Assembly (NCBI GenBank): GCA_947564735.1
Contig: CANOEC010000010.1
Coordinates: forward strand, 1 to 64,000
Length of the DNA: 64,000 nucleotides
Source: an uncultured Lachnospiraceae bacterium
Lineage (GTDB): Bacteria; Bacillota; Clostridia; Lachnospirales; Lachnospiraceae
Reading direction: 5' to 3'
Position numbers and translations under genes: made by a program. The notes below the pieces were generated by a model. It saw nothing but the letters and a program-made list of their open reading frames with translations, had not been told where the DNA came from and searched no databases. Shown here piece after piece: positions 54,932-64,000 of the stretch (position 1 is its first letter; the number at the start of each line of letters is the position of its first letter).

Positions 54932-56518
54932 CTATTCCCCGCTTACTTCAACTTCTCTCCCTGCCTGCAGCTCTTCCATAATCGCGCTCATCATCAATAC
55001 CAGCTCCGCATTGAGTTCCACTTGCTTCATGATACCAAGTTTCTCATCGATATCAACATAGTTACGGCTTCCTGCTCCGTCCAGATAGCTGATTGAGCGA
55101 AGATTCCGTCCCAGCATATAATGCAGATGATTTTCTAACACCGTGGCATATTCATGATTTGTGATGATATGATCCACCACCGCCAGACGTGTAATATCCC
55201 GCAGCAATGCGGCTGTACCGCTTTCCTCTTCATCCATGCTCACCAGAAATTTAGAATTTTTGGAAGCATAAGAAATATTCTCCCCTTCCAGCATCAATAT
55301 GTCAATCATGGTCTCACATGTATTCACGTCTACCCTCTGTTTGGTGGACAAATACGTGACGCACCCCCAGAAAATAAAATCATTCTCCATGTCCTCCAGC
55401 GGATTCTCCGTCAGATAATTCAGTATCACATTGTGATAGCCATATCCACCGGTCGCACGATACAATTCCGTGGAAGCATAGAAATATTCTTCCGGCGAAA
55501 CATCCTTTAAATACTGTCCTGCATTACGATATGCCCTGTCTGCAGCCTTCAGACATCTGGTAGCAAATTCCCTGTCATAATTCTGATACAAATAACTGAA
55601 TTTTGCCATGGTCGCCGCAAACTGGATTGTTGCATCCATGGTAATCCCATCAATATACAGCAGGTAACTCACCGCAGCATTATCCACACTGTTAACAGCA
55701 GAATACACTGCTCCGCTGGTCGAATCCTGCATCTTAAGAAGCCAGTCAACCTCATATTTCACTTCATCCAAAATATCCGGTATCCCGTTTCCACTCTCCG
55801 GTATCCCTAAGTCATCGTCAAACATCTGCGGATACAGTTCATATGCCAGCAGCAGATAATTCACCGTGCGGCATCCTGTTGGCACGTCCCGGGTATATGC
55901 TTCGTCGATATGCCAGCCTCCCGATACATCCATTTTAACATCCGCAGACTCTTTGAGCTGCGCCTCTTTGGAATGACATGCATTATGCGCAGCTTCTTCT
56001 GCCAGTTCCGAAGAAAGTGTCAGCCCGCACCGATTATAATAGTATTGTTTCAGCGCTACATCATACAGCTCTTCATAAGGATTCTCCTCTATCACGAACG
56101 TATAGGACTGTCCGATTACCTCCGCCTCTATGTAATATCTGCCGGGCGTCTGAAGGGAAGTAAAATCCCCGTAACTGACAAGTACACCCTCTTTCTCGTC
56201 ATATCCTTTCTGCACGATTTCTCCCGTATAGACTTTCACACCGCTGTCCACATCAACTACCGCAAAAAAGTCCGGTAGTAATTCACCTTGAAACAACGCT
56301 ATTTTACTGCTATTCTGCGCATATCCGACTTGATCTGTCAGAATGCTTGGAAGGCTTTCCGGCACTTCATAGTCAAACTCCGGAGACAATCCAAGCGTGG
56401 TAAACCCTTCATCAACATTCCTTGTGTCAAAGGAAAACTCCGACGCATAGGCACACCCCGCTAACAGCGGTATACAAAGCACTATGCCAATTAATTTTTT
56501 GAAAAATCCGTTTCTCAT
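54932..56518 (-). CDS. GH9-like lipoprotein, probably catalytically inactive
   Basis: 528 aa from ATG 56518. Lipobox PLLAGC at about 20, then the Ig-like N-terminal domain of family 9 glycosidases (PSILTDQVGYAQNSSKIALF, about 45-145), then an alpha-helical (alpha/alpha)6-like domain (YYYNRCGLTLS, GGWHIDEAYTRDVPTGC, PESGNGIPDILDEVKYEVDWLLKMQ, NHEYATVLENHLHYMLGRN). The usual GH9 DAGD catalytic pair is replaced after GGW, and the C-terminal NE-type acid motif is not seen. Probably surface-bound and binding rather than cleaving beta-glucans. Confidence 0.8.
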   Translation of the reverse strand: MRNGFFKKLIGIVLCIPLLAGCAYASEFSFDTRNVDEGFTTLGLSPEFDYEVPESLPSILTDQVGYAQNSSKIALFQGELLPDFFAVVDVDSGVKVYTGEIVQKGYDEKEGVLVSYGDFTSLQTPGRYYIEAEVIGQSYTFVIEENPYEELYDVALKQYYYNRCGLTLSSELAEEAAHNACHSKEAQLKESADVKMDVSGGWHIDEAYTRDVPTGCRTVNYLLLAYELYPQMFDDDLGIPESGNGIPDILDEVKYEVDWLLKMQDSTSGAVYSAVNSVDNAAVSYLLYIDGITMDATIQFAATMAKFSYLYQNYDREFATRCLKAADRAYRNAGQYLKDVSPEEYFYASTELYRATGGYGYHNVILNYLTENPLEDMENDFIFWGCVTYLSTKQRVDVNTCETMIDILMLEGENISYASKNSKFLVSMDEEESGTAALLRDITRLAVVDHIITNHEYATVLENHLHYMLGRNLRSISYLDGAGSRNYVDIDEKLGIMKQVELNAELVLMMSAIMEELQAGREVEVSGE

Positions 56519-56606
56519 TCCAGCGGCTGCTCTTTCATCTTTATTACCGAAAGCAGCCGGCAGATGTACCGCCTCTGCCGCACTGCTCACCGTCTACTTG
56601 AACATC

Positions 56607-57791
56607 TTAACACAAAAGTCCGCATTCTTCATCATAATATACAATTTTTCCTTCAATAATTGTACAAAGTGTTTTTGTAAACACCTCCATCGGATTGCCG
56701 TTAAAGATTGCAATGTCCCCATCTTTTCCTACCGCCAGACTTCCCACACGGTCATCAACGCCGCAGATTCTGGCAGCATTAATCGTGATTGACCGAAAAC
56801 CGTCTTCTGCGGACATGCCCTCTTTTACCGCCAGTCCGGCACAGATTGGCAGAAACTGTATTTTAGAAACAGGATGGTCGGTCGTGACCGCCGTCAGAAT
56901 ACCATTTTCACTAAGCAGTCCCGCCGTCTTAAATGCCATGTTGCGGACTTCTATCTTGTTGCGGCTCGCCATATCCGGACCCACAATCGCCGGAAATCCG
57001 GATTCCCTTATTTCATCTATAATCAAATGCCCCTCACTGCAGTGGTCAAGTGTCATCTTCAGCCCAAATTCCTTTGCGACGCGGATTGCTGTCAATATAT
57101 CATCTGCCCTGTGCGCATGGGCTTTTAATGGTATTTCCCCGCTTAAGACCGGAAGCCAGCATTCGTAACGAAAATCCGGCGTCGTCTCCGGATTTTCATT
57201 AACTTTTCTCTCATATTCCCTCGCTCTTTCCAGCTCTTCCCTAAGCTTTGCAGCGATTGACATACGGGTAGCCGGCGAAGTACCCTGCCCCGAATAATTG
57301 ACTTTGGGATTTTCCCCGAACGCCACTTTCATCGCCGCCGGCGCCTTGACAATCATCTGGTCGATACATCTGCCATGCGTTTTTAATACGGCAAACTGAC
57401 CACCCACCACATTAGAGCTCCCCGGTCCAATCATCGCGGAAGTAATCCCCGCTTTGATTGCATCATGAAATGCATCATCCATCGGGTTAATTGCATCAAT
57501 TGCCCGCAGATAGGGCGTCACCGGATCCACATTTTCATTGCAGTCGTCGCCTTCCATGCCTTTCTTTTCCTCCGTAATACCCATGTGGCAGTGCGCCTCC
57601 ATGATTCCGGGCATGACTAGATTTCCCCGCGCATCAATCATCTGTACATGTTCGTCGCTTCTCAGTTTCTCCTGACTGCACTCCTTCATGTCCCCGATAG
57701 CTGTAATTTTACCATGTTCTATCTGTATATAACCGTCGGCATAATCGCGACCTTCCATTGTCTTTATATTGCCATGAATGATAACCAGCAT
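56607..57791 (-). CDS. Amidohydrolase (imidazolonepropionase-like)
   Basis: 394 aa from ATG 57791 (MLVIIHGNIKTMEGRDYADG). The metal-dependent hydrolase fold is indicated by PGIMEAHCHMGI (HXH), the Lys-bearing KAHAHRADDI, LDHCSEGH and TTDHPVS (final Asp), and by the paired beta-sandwich ends (IDARGNLVMPG, GDIAIFNGNP). Relatives include prolidase-like and imidazolonepropionase-like enzymes of unknown substrate. Cytoplasmic single gene; no partner suggests a pathway. Confidence 0.88.
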   Translation of the reverse strand: MLVIIHGNIKTMEGRDYADGYIQIEHGKITAIGDMKECSQEKLRSDEHVQMIDARGNLVMPGIMEAHCHMGITEEKKGMEGDDCNENVDPVTPYLRAIDAINPMDDAFHDAIKAGITSAMIGPGSSNVVGGQFAVLKTHGRCIDQMIVKAPAAMKVAFGENPKVNYSGQGTSPATRMSIAAKLREELERAREYERKVNENPETTPDFRYECWLPVLSGEIPLKAHAHRADDILTAIRVAKEFGLKMTLDHCSEGHLIIDEIRESGFPAIVGPDMASRNKIEVRNMAFKTAGLLSENGILTAVTTDHPVSKIQFLPICAGLAVKEGMSAEDGFRSITINAARICGVDDRVGSLAVGKDGDIAIFNGNPMEVFTKTLCTIIEGKIVYYDEECGLLC

Positions 57792-57883
57792 GTCCCGTCT
57801 TCTCCTGTCATTAGAAAATTTCGCATAAATCACCTCATTTGGTAAGCTTTTCCTCCTGCGTCAGACCAGCTTTTGGCAGCTTA

Positions 57884-58882
57884 TCAATGTAACTGGCTCA
57901 TAGGATTCACCGGTTCCCCGTCTTTTGTCAGTTTGAAATACACATTTGTCCCTTCCATACTGTAGTATTTCGTCGGAGATGCCACAGTACCAATCTGATC
58001 GCCGACATTCACATAACTGCCCTCTGAGACAGTGATATTCTCTAGCTGCCCGTATGTCAGCTCATATCCGTTACCCAAATCCATCACCACCGTATTTCCG
58101 GTTTTCCGGTCATATCCGACAGAGGTCACCCGTCCATCTGCTGCCGCCGAAATGCCTGCTCCCTGCTGCGCTCCAATCACAATTGCCGGATTGTACTTAT
58201 ACTCCTGCAATGTGGGAAAATAAATCGTCTTGTCCATGCTGTAATTAATCAGCACATCTCCCACGATCGGCCACACCAGCCCGTCCTCTTCGTTAAAATC
58301 AAGGGACGGCTGCACCGTCGTTGAAATTGCCTCTGCTGTCTCTGCTTCTGCGACGCCGGACGCCGTATCCACAGATTCATCAAACATGCCCTCTTCTTCC
58401 TCATCGCTTTTCTTGCTTTTTTCGGAGACTTCTTTCTTACTGCTCTCCTTCTTTTCGCTCTCTCTTCCCTTTTCCTCTGTTTCCGCTTCTTCATCCGAAG
58501 CCTTGTCGGGCTTCTCACTCTCTTCTGCCGGTTTTCCGTTTACATCTGTCGGTTTTCCACTCTTGGATGAAGTTCCGGACTTCTCGCCAGTGTTTTCCAC
58601 CTTCTGAGAATTTGCCTCTTGAAAGCTGGGGTCGTAATCCAAATCATCCGTTCCGACCTCCGCGAACAGAGTATCCAGCTCTTCACCGGACATCAGATTT
58701 TCGGCTGTCGTACCGCTTCCCTTTTCAATCGCCTCAAAATCTAACACATAATCTTCTTTTTCCGCTCTGTTGCTTCTTTGTACAAAAATACCGGTTACTG
58801 TCAATGCCGTTAACACAAGAACCGACGATGCCAACATAATGAATCTCTCTTTTCTAACACCATTTCTATTTCTTCTTGCCAT
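57884..58882 (-). CDS. spoIIQ: SpoIIQ-like stage II sporulation protein with degenerate LytM/M23 domain
   Basis: 332 aa. One membrane helix (about 16-35), a long Glu/Lys/Ser-rich linker (about 85-190), and an M23 domain at about 225-330: NPAIVIGAQQGAGISAAADG, GNTVVMDLGNGYELTYGQLENI, NVYFKLTKDGEPVNP. The zinc ligands expected at HXGXD and HXH are replaced by Asn and Val/Tyr, so it is not expected to hydrolyse peptidoglycan. In sporulation SpoIIQ on the forespore binds SpoIIIAH across the septum; the upstream neighbour spoIID supports this assignment. Confidence 0.88.
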   Translation of the reverse strand: MARRNRNGVRKERFIMLASSVLVLTALTVTGIFVQRSNRAEKEDYVLDFEAIEKGSGTTAENLMSGEELDTLFAEVGTDDLDYDPSFQEANSQKVENTGEKSGTSSKSGKPTDVNGKPAEESEKPDKASDEEAETEEKGRESEKKESSKKEVSEKSKKSDEEEEGMFDESVDTASGVAEAETAEAISTTVQPSLDFNEEDGLVWPIVGDVLINYSMDKTIYFPTLQEYKYNPAIVIGAQQGAGISAAADGRVTSVGYDRKTGNTVVMDLGNGYELTYGQLENITVSEGSYVNVGDQIGTVASPTKYYSMEGTNVYFKLTKDGEPVNPMSQLH

Positions 58883-58967
58883 GAAACCCTGCCTCCTATT
58901 TTCATGTTTGCTTTAAAAGCTTTTCGTAAAAGTTTACATGGTGTTAGTCTTACCCAATTTTGACATG

Positions 58968-59957
58968 TTATTCAATTTTTGCTAATTCTGTCCCGAAAAA
59001 AAATTCCTTCAGTATCTGGTCATAGGTTTCCCCGTTCAACGCCCTACAGTTTGCACCGTATTGACTCATTCCGAAACCGTGTCCGATACCGGTCACATGA
59101 AATACCATCTGCGTTTTCTCCCGGCTGACTTCAAAAGACGCCGACGGCAGTCCAAATAAATGCCGGAAATCTTCCCCGTCAAGCTCTCCAATCTGATTTT
59201 CCCCTTCAGCAAACGACACCTTTGTCACATATCCTGCCGCATCATAGGTAAGCTGTATTCCCTCCCATAAGCCTTCCACCGAATATCCGTCATCCAGGTA
59301 CGGTTTTAAAACATACAGATAATTTACTTTAGAAACGGTCACAACACTGTTAAAGTCCTTAGCCGCTTTATCCTGTGCACATGCAATGCTTGTCAGATAC
59401 GGACATTTCTCCGACTCCCACATTTCATCTGCATTTCTTGTCTGCCCGTTGCTGAGTTTAAAATAGGATGCCTGAATCGGTTCCCCCTGATAAGAAAGAT
59501 AGAGTCCGTCAGTCTCTGCTACCGCCTCTTTATAATCCCCAAGCTCCTTTCTTGCAGCCAAATCCATTTCATACCACTTCTCCAGCCCCTCACCCGATAG
59601 GATTAGGCGCTCGCTTTCCTCCTCCATGAGCATCTGTACAATCTCCGTTCTAAGAAGCACTGCCTGCGCTTTTAACGCCTCCTTCTCATAATCTCCGGGC
59701 ATTACATCCGCCAATTTATACACAAGATATTCTTCCAGCGGAATCCTCCAGACGCCCCACCCCATATCAGCTTGTACTTCATAATTCGTGGCATCCCCCG
59801 ACTTTTTTGCTCCGCTGCTTAGGGACAGCGCATCCTTATCCACACCCGCATGCCCCCACAGACATGCACACACATATGGCAGTAAAAAAACAAACAAAAG
59901 AAATCCTGCTGCATCTCTTTTGTTTGTTCCTTTTAAGACGATTCTATTTTCATTCAT
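58968..59957 (-). CDS. spoIID: Stage II sporulation protein D
   Basis: Lytic transglycosylase needed for engulfment. ATG 59957 (MNENRIVLKG) has GAGGTG upstream; about 329 aa. A membrane helix at about 18-34, then the SpoIID domain: IPLEEYLVYKLADVMPGDYEKEALKAQAVLLRT with the catalytic Glu, YFKLSNGQTRNADEMW, and the signature VTGIGHGFGMSQYGANCRALNG near the C-terminus. Members of the family act with SpoIIP/SpoIIM. Lies upstream of spoIIQ by 85 nt, probably co-transcribed. Confidence 0.93.
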   Translation of the reverse strand: MNENRIVLKGTNKRDAAGFLLFVFLLPYVCACLWGHAGVDKDALSLSSGAKKSGDATNYEVQADMGWGVWRIPLEEYLVYKLADVMPGDYEKEALKAQAVLLRTEIVQMLMEEESERLILSGEGLEKWYEMDLAARKELGDYKEAVAETDGLYLSYQGEPIQASYFKLSNGQTRNADEMWESEKCPYLTSIACAQDKAAKDFNSVVTVSKVNYLYVLKPYLDDGYSVEGLWEGIQLTYDAAGYVTKVSFAEGENQIGELDGEDFRHLFGLPSASFEVSREKTQMVFHVTGIGHGFGMSQYGANCRALNGETYDQILKEFFFGTELAKIE

Positions 59958-60038
59958 GCGGCACCTCACATATTCTATTCCTATGTGTGCGCCTTATGTT
60001 TTATGTCTTACGACACCCGGACGAAGCCTTGTTTCCCG

Positions 60039-61127
60039 CTACCTTGCCAAATCCAAATGCTGTACCGTAGAGACATTACCGTTTTCATACAGGAAAATAC
60101 CCGTATTTCTAATCATTGCATTATTATGGTTATCTTTCTCAGAGTTTAGGGCAAATTGTGTAGATACATTATGAAGTCCGATTGCCCCTACCCCTAAGTC
60201 AGACAAATGATATAATTTATCATTTCCATCCTTATCCTTCGTCCAGATTAACAGCTTCTTCCATATCTCATCCGCCTCGTCAATCCATCCGTTGCCGTCT
60301 GAATCATACTTCGCTAAATCTGCAAAACCATCGCCGGACTTTGTCCCGAAAAGCTCTCCGCCGTCATTAATGACTCCGTCGCCGTTTAAATCAAGCGCCA
60401 AGAAGCCGCTGCCGGATTTTAGCGAAGAAATCTCTTCCTCTTTACCGTCCTGATCCAAATCAAAGAAAAATTTCTGGTCCGATACCTGCGCAATATCCGT
60501 ATCCAGATTGATGACAAGCGGATCGCAGTATGTCACCATTCCAGTACTGTACGTCTCCTCGTAATACTCTTCAAACCTGCGGCTCATTCCAACCTCAAGA
60601 TTAAAAGAAAGCTCTCTTCCGTCCGCAGTCTTCACCATGCCCGTCGTGGAAAATGTCGTTTGCTCTTCTTCCACGTGATAATACTGGTTCGTTAACGTAT
60701 TGACCCGGTAGACCGGCGTCCTGCTGCCGCTGTTTGCCGCCATCTCCCACAAATCATCCCTGTCTCTGCGGAAATCGAAAAAAAGCTCCATCAGAAACTC
60801 GATGCACCGCTGTCTGATTGTCATCAGCGTATCTTCCGGGGTATTTCTCTCCTTCACCTTGGTCGCATTGGACAGATTCTTAAAATGTGTCGTGATATCT
60901 TCCAAGTTCGCGCTGTTCTCCTCATTCTCTTCGGTCCGTTCAGTCTGCTCTTTCTCTTCTCCGCTGCTTACCAGACTCCCAAGAAAGCTGCCTAAATGAT
61001 TCTGCCCACTGTTTAGACCCGCTAAACTGCCCGAAAACTGCCTGCCGGATGCTCTCACTGATTTGGATGTTACAGAAGAATATCTTCTGGTCGATTCCAT
61101 TCCAATCACACTGGAATCAATTCTCAC
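60039..61127 (-). CDS. EF-hand/VCBS-like calcium-binding protein
   Basis: 362 aa from GTG 61127, chosen for AAGGAGGG five bases upstream; no signal peptide. Ser-rich N-terminus (about 1-75), a charged helical part, then beta segments (LVINLDTDIAQVSDQKFFFD) and two calcium loops, DLNGDGVINDGGELFG and DSDGNGWIDEADEIW, at about 245-295. This type of protein is common in Lachnospiraceae without known function; the repeats resemble dockerin or RTX-like calcium sites only loosely. Neighbours are sporulation genes and a hydratase. Confidence 0.7.
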   Translation of the reverse strand: MRIDSSVIGMESTRRYSSVTSKSVRASGRQFSGSLAGLNSGQNHLGSFLGSLVSSGEEKEQTERTEENEENSANLEDITTHFKNLSNATKVKERNTPEDTLMTIRQRCIEFLMELFFDFRRDRDDLWEMAANSGSRTPVYRVNTLTNQYYHVEEEQTTFSTTGMVKTADGRELSFNLEVGMSRRFEEYYEETYSTGMVTYCDPLVINLDTDIAQVSDQKFFFDLDQDGKEEEISSLKSGSGFLALDLNGDGVINDGGELFGTKSGDGFADLAKYDSDGNGWIDEADEIWKKLLIWTKDKDGNDKLYHLSDLGVGAIGLHNVSTQFALNSEKDNHNNAMIRNTGIFLYENGNVSTVQHLDLAR

Positions 61128-61377
61128 CTTTCCCTCCTTTTGCAAAGACCTCTATCTACGCCTGTCTGTGCCACCGACTGCACCTTCCCTGATGCATTGC
61201 AATAGAAAGGACGGCATCCTCAAAGAAAATCCTTTTTCCTCAAAAAACACCGTCCATGGTCTGTACATCATTCAGATTCAAGAAGCAATCGTCTGGCCAA
61301 GAGCAACCGCCCCTCGTATTTTATATATCGGATGCCTGTTACAATTCCTTTAGTCAATAAATGGAAGACTAATAATC

Positions 61378-63675
61378 TTATCCGACTCTGTTATAATTAA
61401 TCAGACATCCTTTCAGAATAATCTGACGCTCCTCATCCGTCAATTCACCGAGACACAGCTCAAACTCCGTCAGTTTCTCTTCTTCTACAGACACCGTATA
61501 CGCCTTGATTACATCCGCTTTCTCTTCCACCGCTTTTCTGATATCCGGGAAAAACAGATAATCAAGATTCTGAAACGGCAAATCGCCCTCTTTGATTAAG
61601 AAAGGAAGCATTCCCCAGTTGATGAGGTTGGAACGATAACGCTTCGTTGCATATTCGTTCGCAATGTTTGCCCAGCCACCGAGTACCTTCTGGCAGCTTG
61701 CCGCCTGCTCTCTGGCGGAACCGTCACCCGGCTTCACCGCAAAAATCGTGGAACCGAATCCCGTATTCTCGTGAGAAGCATCCGCAAAAGTCTTCTTAAT
61801 CACATTCATGACCGGCTTTACATCCGGGTGCGCCTGACAGGGATGCTCGCCCTGCATTCTCGCCTTCTCCGCCCTCTGAATATCCTTGGCGCGTCCCACA
61901 TACTCCGGGTCTTTTCTGGATAACGTGAACTCGGCAAGTCCCAGCGGATTAGAACGATAGGAGGAAGTCTCGCCGGAGGGAATCAGCTCATCCGTAGTAG
62001 TCACCGGATCGTGAATCTCCGATACCACACGCAGTACCAGATTATCCGGCAAAGCGCCCATCGCAGGCCAGTCCTTGATATTGGGACCAAACTGAATCTC
62101 TACGCTCTCGTCCGCCACACCCTTAGAATCAAATACGCGGTTCTTATAAATATTGGCGTCAAAATGATATTTATATCTGTTAAGTTCTGCGTCAAATTCT
62201 GTTGCAGGCGTCAGCACTCCTTTGTTTGCCGCCGTTGCCGCAATCGAACGGGCATCCATCAGCGCCACGGACGAAATTTGTCCATTCTGCAGTTTGGAGC
62301 CTTCCCTGTTCGGGAAATTCCTTGTAGAATGACGGATACTGAAAGCATTGTTTGCCGGTGTGTCTCCCGCACCGAAGCAGGGACCGCAGAACGCTGTTTT
62401 CAGCACTGCGCCTGTCTCCAAAATTGCCGCCGCGCAGCCATTCTTAATCAGTTCCATATATACCGGCATGGATGCAGGATATACACTTAACGTAAAGCCA
62501 TCGGAACCGATGTAAGAGCCCCTCAAAATATCCGCTGCCGCACAGATATTCTCGAAACCGCCGCCGGCACAGCCTGCAATAATACCTTGGTCAACCATGA
62601 ACCTGCCGTCCACTACCTTGTCCTGCAAAGAATAGGGAACCGCGCCGTCCAAGCTGACCTTCGCCCGTTCCTCCACATCGTGAAGTACGTCTTTTAAATT
62701 AGCATTCACTTCATCAATCGTATAAGTATTGCTGGGATGGAACGGCATTGCAATCATCGGTCTTACCTTGGACAAATCCACCGTAATCATGCCGTCATAA
62801 TACGCCACCTCACCCGGATTCAGTTCCTTATAATCCTCTGCCCTGCCATGGATATCATAAAATTCCTTAATCTGCTCATCTGTTCTCCAGATAGAGGATA
62901 AACACGTCGTCTCCGTCGTCATGACATCAATGCCGATACGGAAATCAGCGCTCAGTGCCGCCACGCCGGGACCTACAAATTCCATCACTTTGTTTTTCAC
63001 ATAACCATTGGCAAACACCGCACCGATAATGGCAAGCGCCACATCCTGCGGACCCACGCCCTTCACCGGTTCGCCCGTCAGATACACGCCTACGACGCCC
63101 GGCATATTAATATCGTAAGTCTGAGATAATAACTGTTTTACCAGTTCCGGACCGCCTTCGCCCATCGCCATCGTTCCTAATGCACCATAACGTGTATGGG
63201 AATCGGAACCTAAAATCATCCTGCCGCCGCCCGCAAGCATCTCTCTTGCATACTGATGTATCACCGCCTGATGAGGGGGCACATAGACACCGCCATATTT
63301 CTTGGCGCAGGTCAACCCAAACATATGGTCATCCTCGTTAATCGTACCGCCAACGGCACACAGAGAATTATGACAGTTGGTCAACACATACGGAATCGGG
63401 AATTTCTGAAGCCCCGACGCTCTTGCCGTCTGGATAATCCCTACAAACGTGATGTCATGGGAAGTGAGCTTATCAAACTTAATCTTCAGCTTGTCCATAT
63501 TGCCGGACGTATTGTGCTCCTGCAAAATCCCGTATGCAATCGTATTCTTTGCCGCTTCCTCCTTGGAAACATCCCTTCCTGTCTTACTCTTAATCTCCGC
63601 CGCAGCATCCGCACTCTCCGGAATCATCTCCGTCCCGTGAAGCAGATATACGCCGCCCTCTGCTAATTTAACCAT
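61378..63675 (-). CDS. Hydratase of the aconitase family
   Basis: 765 aa from ATG 63675, with GAGGAG upstream. Aconitase-type layout: [48 protein letters not shown] (first domains), cluster cysteines in [16 protein letters not shown] and [31 protein letters not shown], and the C-terminal swivel ([41 protein letters not shown]). Resembles the single-chain hydratases of Clostridia (YbhJ-like) rather than classical citrate aconitase. It probably interconverts a hydroxy-acid pair; the substrate is undetermined. Confidence 0.85.
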   Translation of the reverse strand: MVKLAEGGVYLLHGTEMIPESADAAAEIKSKTGRDVSKEEAAKNTIAYGILQEHNTSGNMDKLKIKFDKLTSHDITFVGIIQTARASGLQKFPIPYVLTNCHNSLCAVGGTINEDDHMFGLTCAKKYGGVYVPPHQAVIHQYAREMLAGGGRMILGSDSHTRYGALGTMAMGEGGPELVKQLLSQTYDINMPGVVGVYLTGEPVKGVGPQDVALAIIGAVFANGYVKNKVMEFVGPGVAALSADFRIGIDVMTTETTCLSSIWRTDEQIKEFYDIHGRAEDYKELNPGEVAYYDGMITVDLSKVRPMIAMPFHPSNTYTIDEVNANLKDVLHDVEERAKVSLDGAVPYSLQDKVVDGRFMVDQGIIAGCAGGGFENICAAADILRGSYIGSDGFTLSVYPASMPVYMELIKNGCAAAILETGAVLKTAFCGPCFGAGDTPANNAFSIRHSTRNFPNREGSKLQNGQISSVALMDARSIAATAANKGVLTPATEFDAELNRYKYHFDANIYKNRVFDSKGVADESVEIQFGPNIKDWPAMGALPDNLVLRVVSEIHDPVTTTDELIPSGETSSYRSNPLGLAEFTLSRKDPEYVGRAKDIQRAEKARMQGEHPCQAHPDVKPVMNVIKKTFADASHENTGFGSTIFAVKPGDGSAREQAASCQKVLGGWANIANEYATKRYRSNLINWGMLPFLIKEGDLPFQNLDYLFFPDIRKAVEEKADVIKAYTVSVEEEKLTEFELCLGELTDEERQIILKGCLINYNRVG

Positions 63676-63721
63676 AGTAACTCCTCTCTGTAAACAATCA
63701 TGTAACTCCATGTCCTCTGCG

Positions 63722-63808
63722 GAGAATGCACGCTTTTCGCATTCTCTTAGACATGGTCTAGTTATACATAGACATCGTTCTTTGATGTCTTAGTATAACT
63801 CCATGTCT
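63722..63808 (-). promoter_or_regulatory. Long composite stem-loop upstream of the hydratase gene
   Basis: Stem 1: GAGAATGC (63722-63729) with 63739-63746. Stem 2 is a long nested structure 63749-63808: AGACATGG with CCATGTCT (outer), GTTATAC with GTATAAC (63761-63767, 63793-63799), AGACATC with GATGTCT (63770-63776, 63784-63790) around a 7-nt loop. On the minus strand these lie in the leader 45-135 nt before the ATG. Confidence 0.6.
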
Positions 63809-63862
63809 TAGTATACAAGATATACTCCCCCCGCGCAAGCATGAGCTGACGTTCATGAGGAG

Positions 63863-64000
63863 TTAACATTTTTCAATATTTTTCGCATTTTCAAAACTCT
63901 TATCACCCATTACACTTTTCTTTCCATATCCTAAACGCCTTACAATCGCCATACCAATTTGCCCGGCTCCCGCCACAATCAAAACTTCCTTGGAGAGTTC
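63863..64000 (-). pseudogene. Short-chain dehydrogenase, N-terminal fragment
   Basis: The frame is open from the window edge. It reads LSKEVLIVAGAGQIGMAIVRRLG, a Rossmann nucleotide-binding start (GXGXXG-like GAGQIGMA), then YGKKSVMGDKSFENAKN and a stop about 46 codons in. NAD(P)-dependent SDR proteins run to roughly 250-290 residues, so this is only the first strand-helix-strand. The region after the stop holds hairpins and the hydratase gene. The upstream part is outside the window, so an extended N-terminus cannot be excluded. Confidence 0.55.

Noticed and set aside
58321-58839. 172-codon plus-strand frame opposite spoIIQ
   Set aside because: It arises from the Glu/Lys-rich linker of spoIIQ read in reverse (Leu/Phe/Ser/Pro) and has no start signals.

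Overview
The window looks like a chromosome piece from a spore-forming, flagellated, carbohydrate-degrading member of the Clostridia, most likely Lachnospiraceae. Evidence: spoIID and spoIIQ homologues, a SPOCS (DUF3794)-LysM spore-envelope protein, a flagellin, GH43 and GH9 family proteins, TnpX/TnpV-type transposon genes, and mixed GC content typical of the group. This is family-level inference without database searches.

Layout. 1-5883 (+) is a tryptophan operon (3' end of trpE, then trpG-D-C-F-B-A). trpD is interrupted by a perfect 92-bp inverted repeat that has replaced part of the gene. 5995-7767 is a large polytopic membrane protein. 7804-11244 (-) is an ECF sigma factor / membrane protein / ABC ATPase / ABC-2 permease operon. 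11391-13463 (+) is a GntR regulator with an ABC ATPase and permease behind a consensus promoter and operator. 13497-15962 (-) is an FtsX-type permease paired with an unusual XRE-HTH/ABC-ATPase fusion.

16800-29033 (-) is a co-oriented redox cluster: two aldo/keto reductases (one with two 4Fe-4S motifs), a CMD-cupin protein, four lipoproteins with flavodoxin domains (one fused to a formylglycine-generating-enzyme-like domain, one to a cyclophilin-like domain), a MATE pump, a GH43 enzyme, a DUF4405 membrane cytochrome-like protein, and MerR and LysR regulators. Lipoprotein signals on all four flavodoxin proteins point to FMN chemistry outside the cytoplasmic membrane. This is my best candidate for an undescribed system.

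29147-36041 holds a broken mobilizable element: relaxase, ParM-like actin and its partner, large serine recombinase and TnpV, plus two forward genes. Almost every gene here, and two in the redox cluster, carries frameshifts. Nearly all can be repaired by restoring one base, often in a short homopolymer, so local consensus error must be excluded before calling decay.

36242-44361 carries a zinc-peptidase-like protein, a zinc macrodomain protein that may be translated from a leaderless mRNA, a DUF4143 ATPase, a membrane MerR regulator followed by a degenerate 32-bp tandem repeat, a GNAT, an Ig-like ORF without a visible start, an uncharacterised 373-aa protein and a spermidine-synthase-like membrane protein. 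44513-47639 has the SPOCS-LysM gene, whose ribosome-binding site lies inside a hairpin, and an anti-sigma/ECF sigma pair. 48055-53386 contains pyrD, pyrK and pyrC with a flagellin and an aspartate/glutamate racemase between them. 53511-64000 has a PrcB-like lipoprotein, plsC, a GH9-like lipoprotein that seems to lack its catalytic residues, an amidohydrolase, spoIIQ and spoIID, an EF-hand protein, an aconitase-family hydratase and a short-chain dehydrogenase fragment. A two-hairpin dispersed repeat recurs in intergenic DNA at about 44.4, 47.85-48.0 and possibly 54.1 kb.
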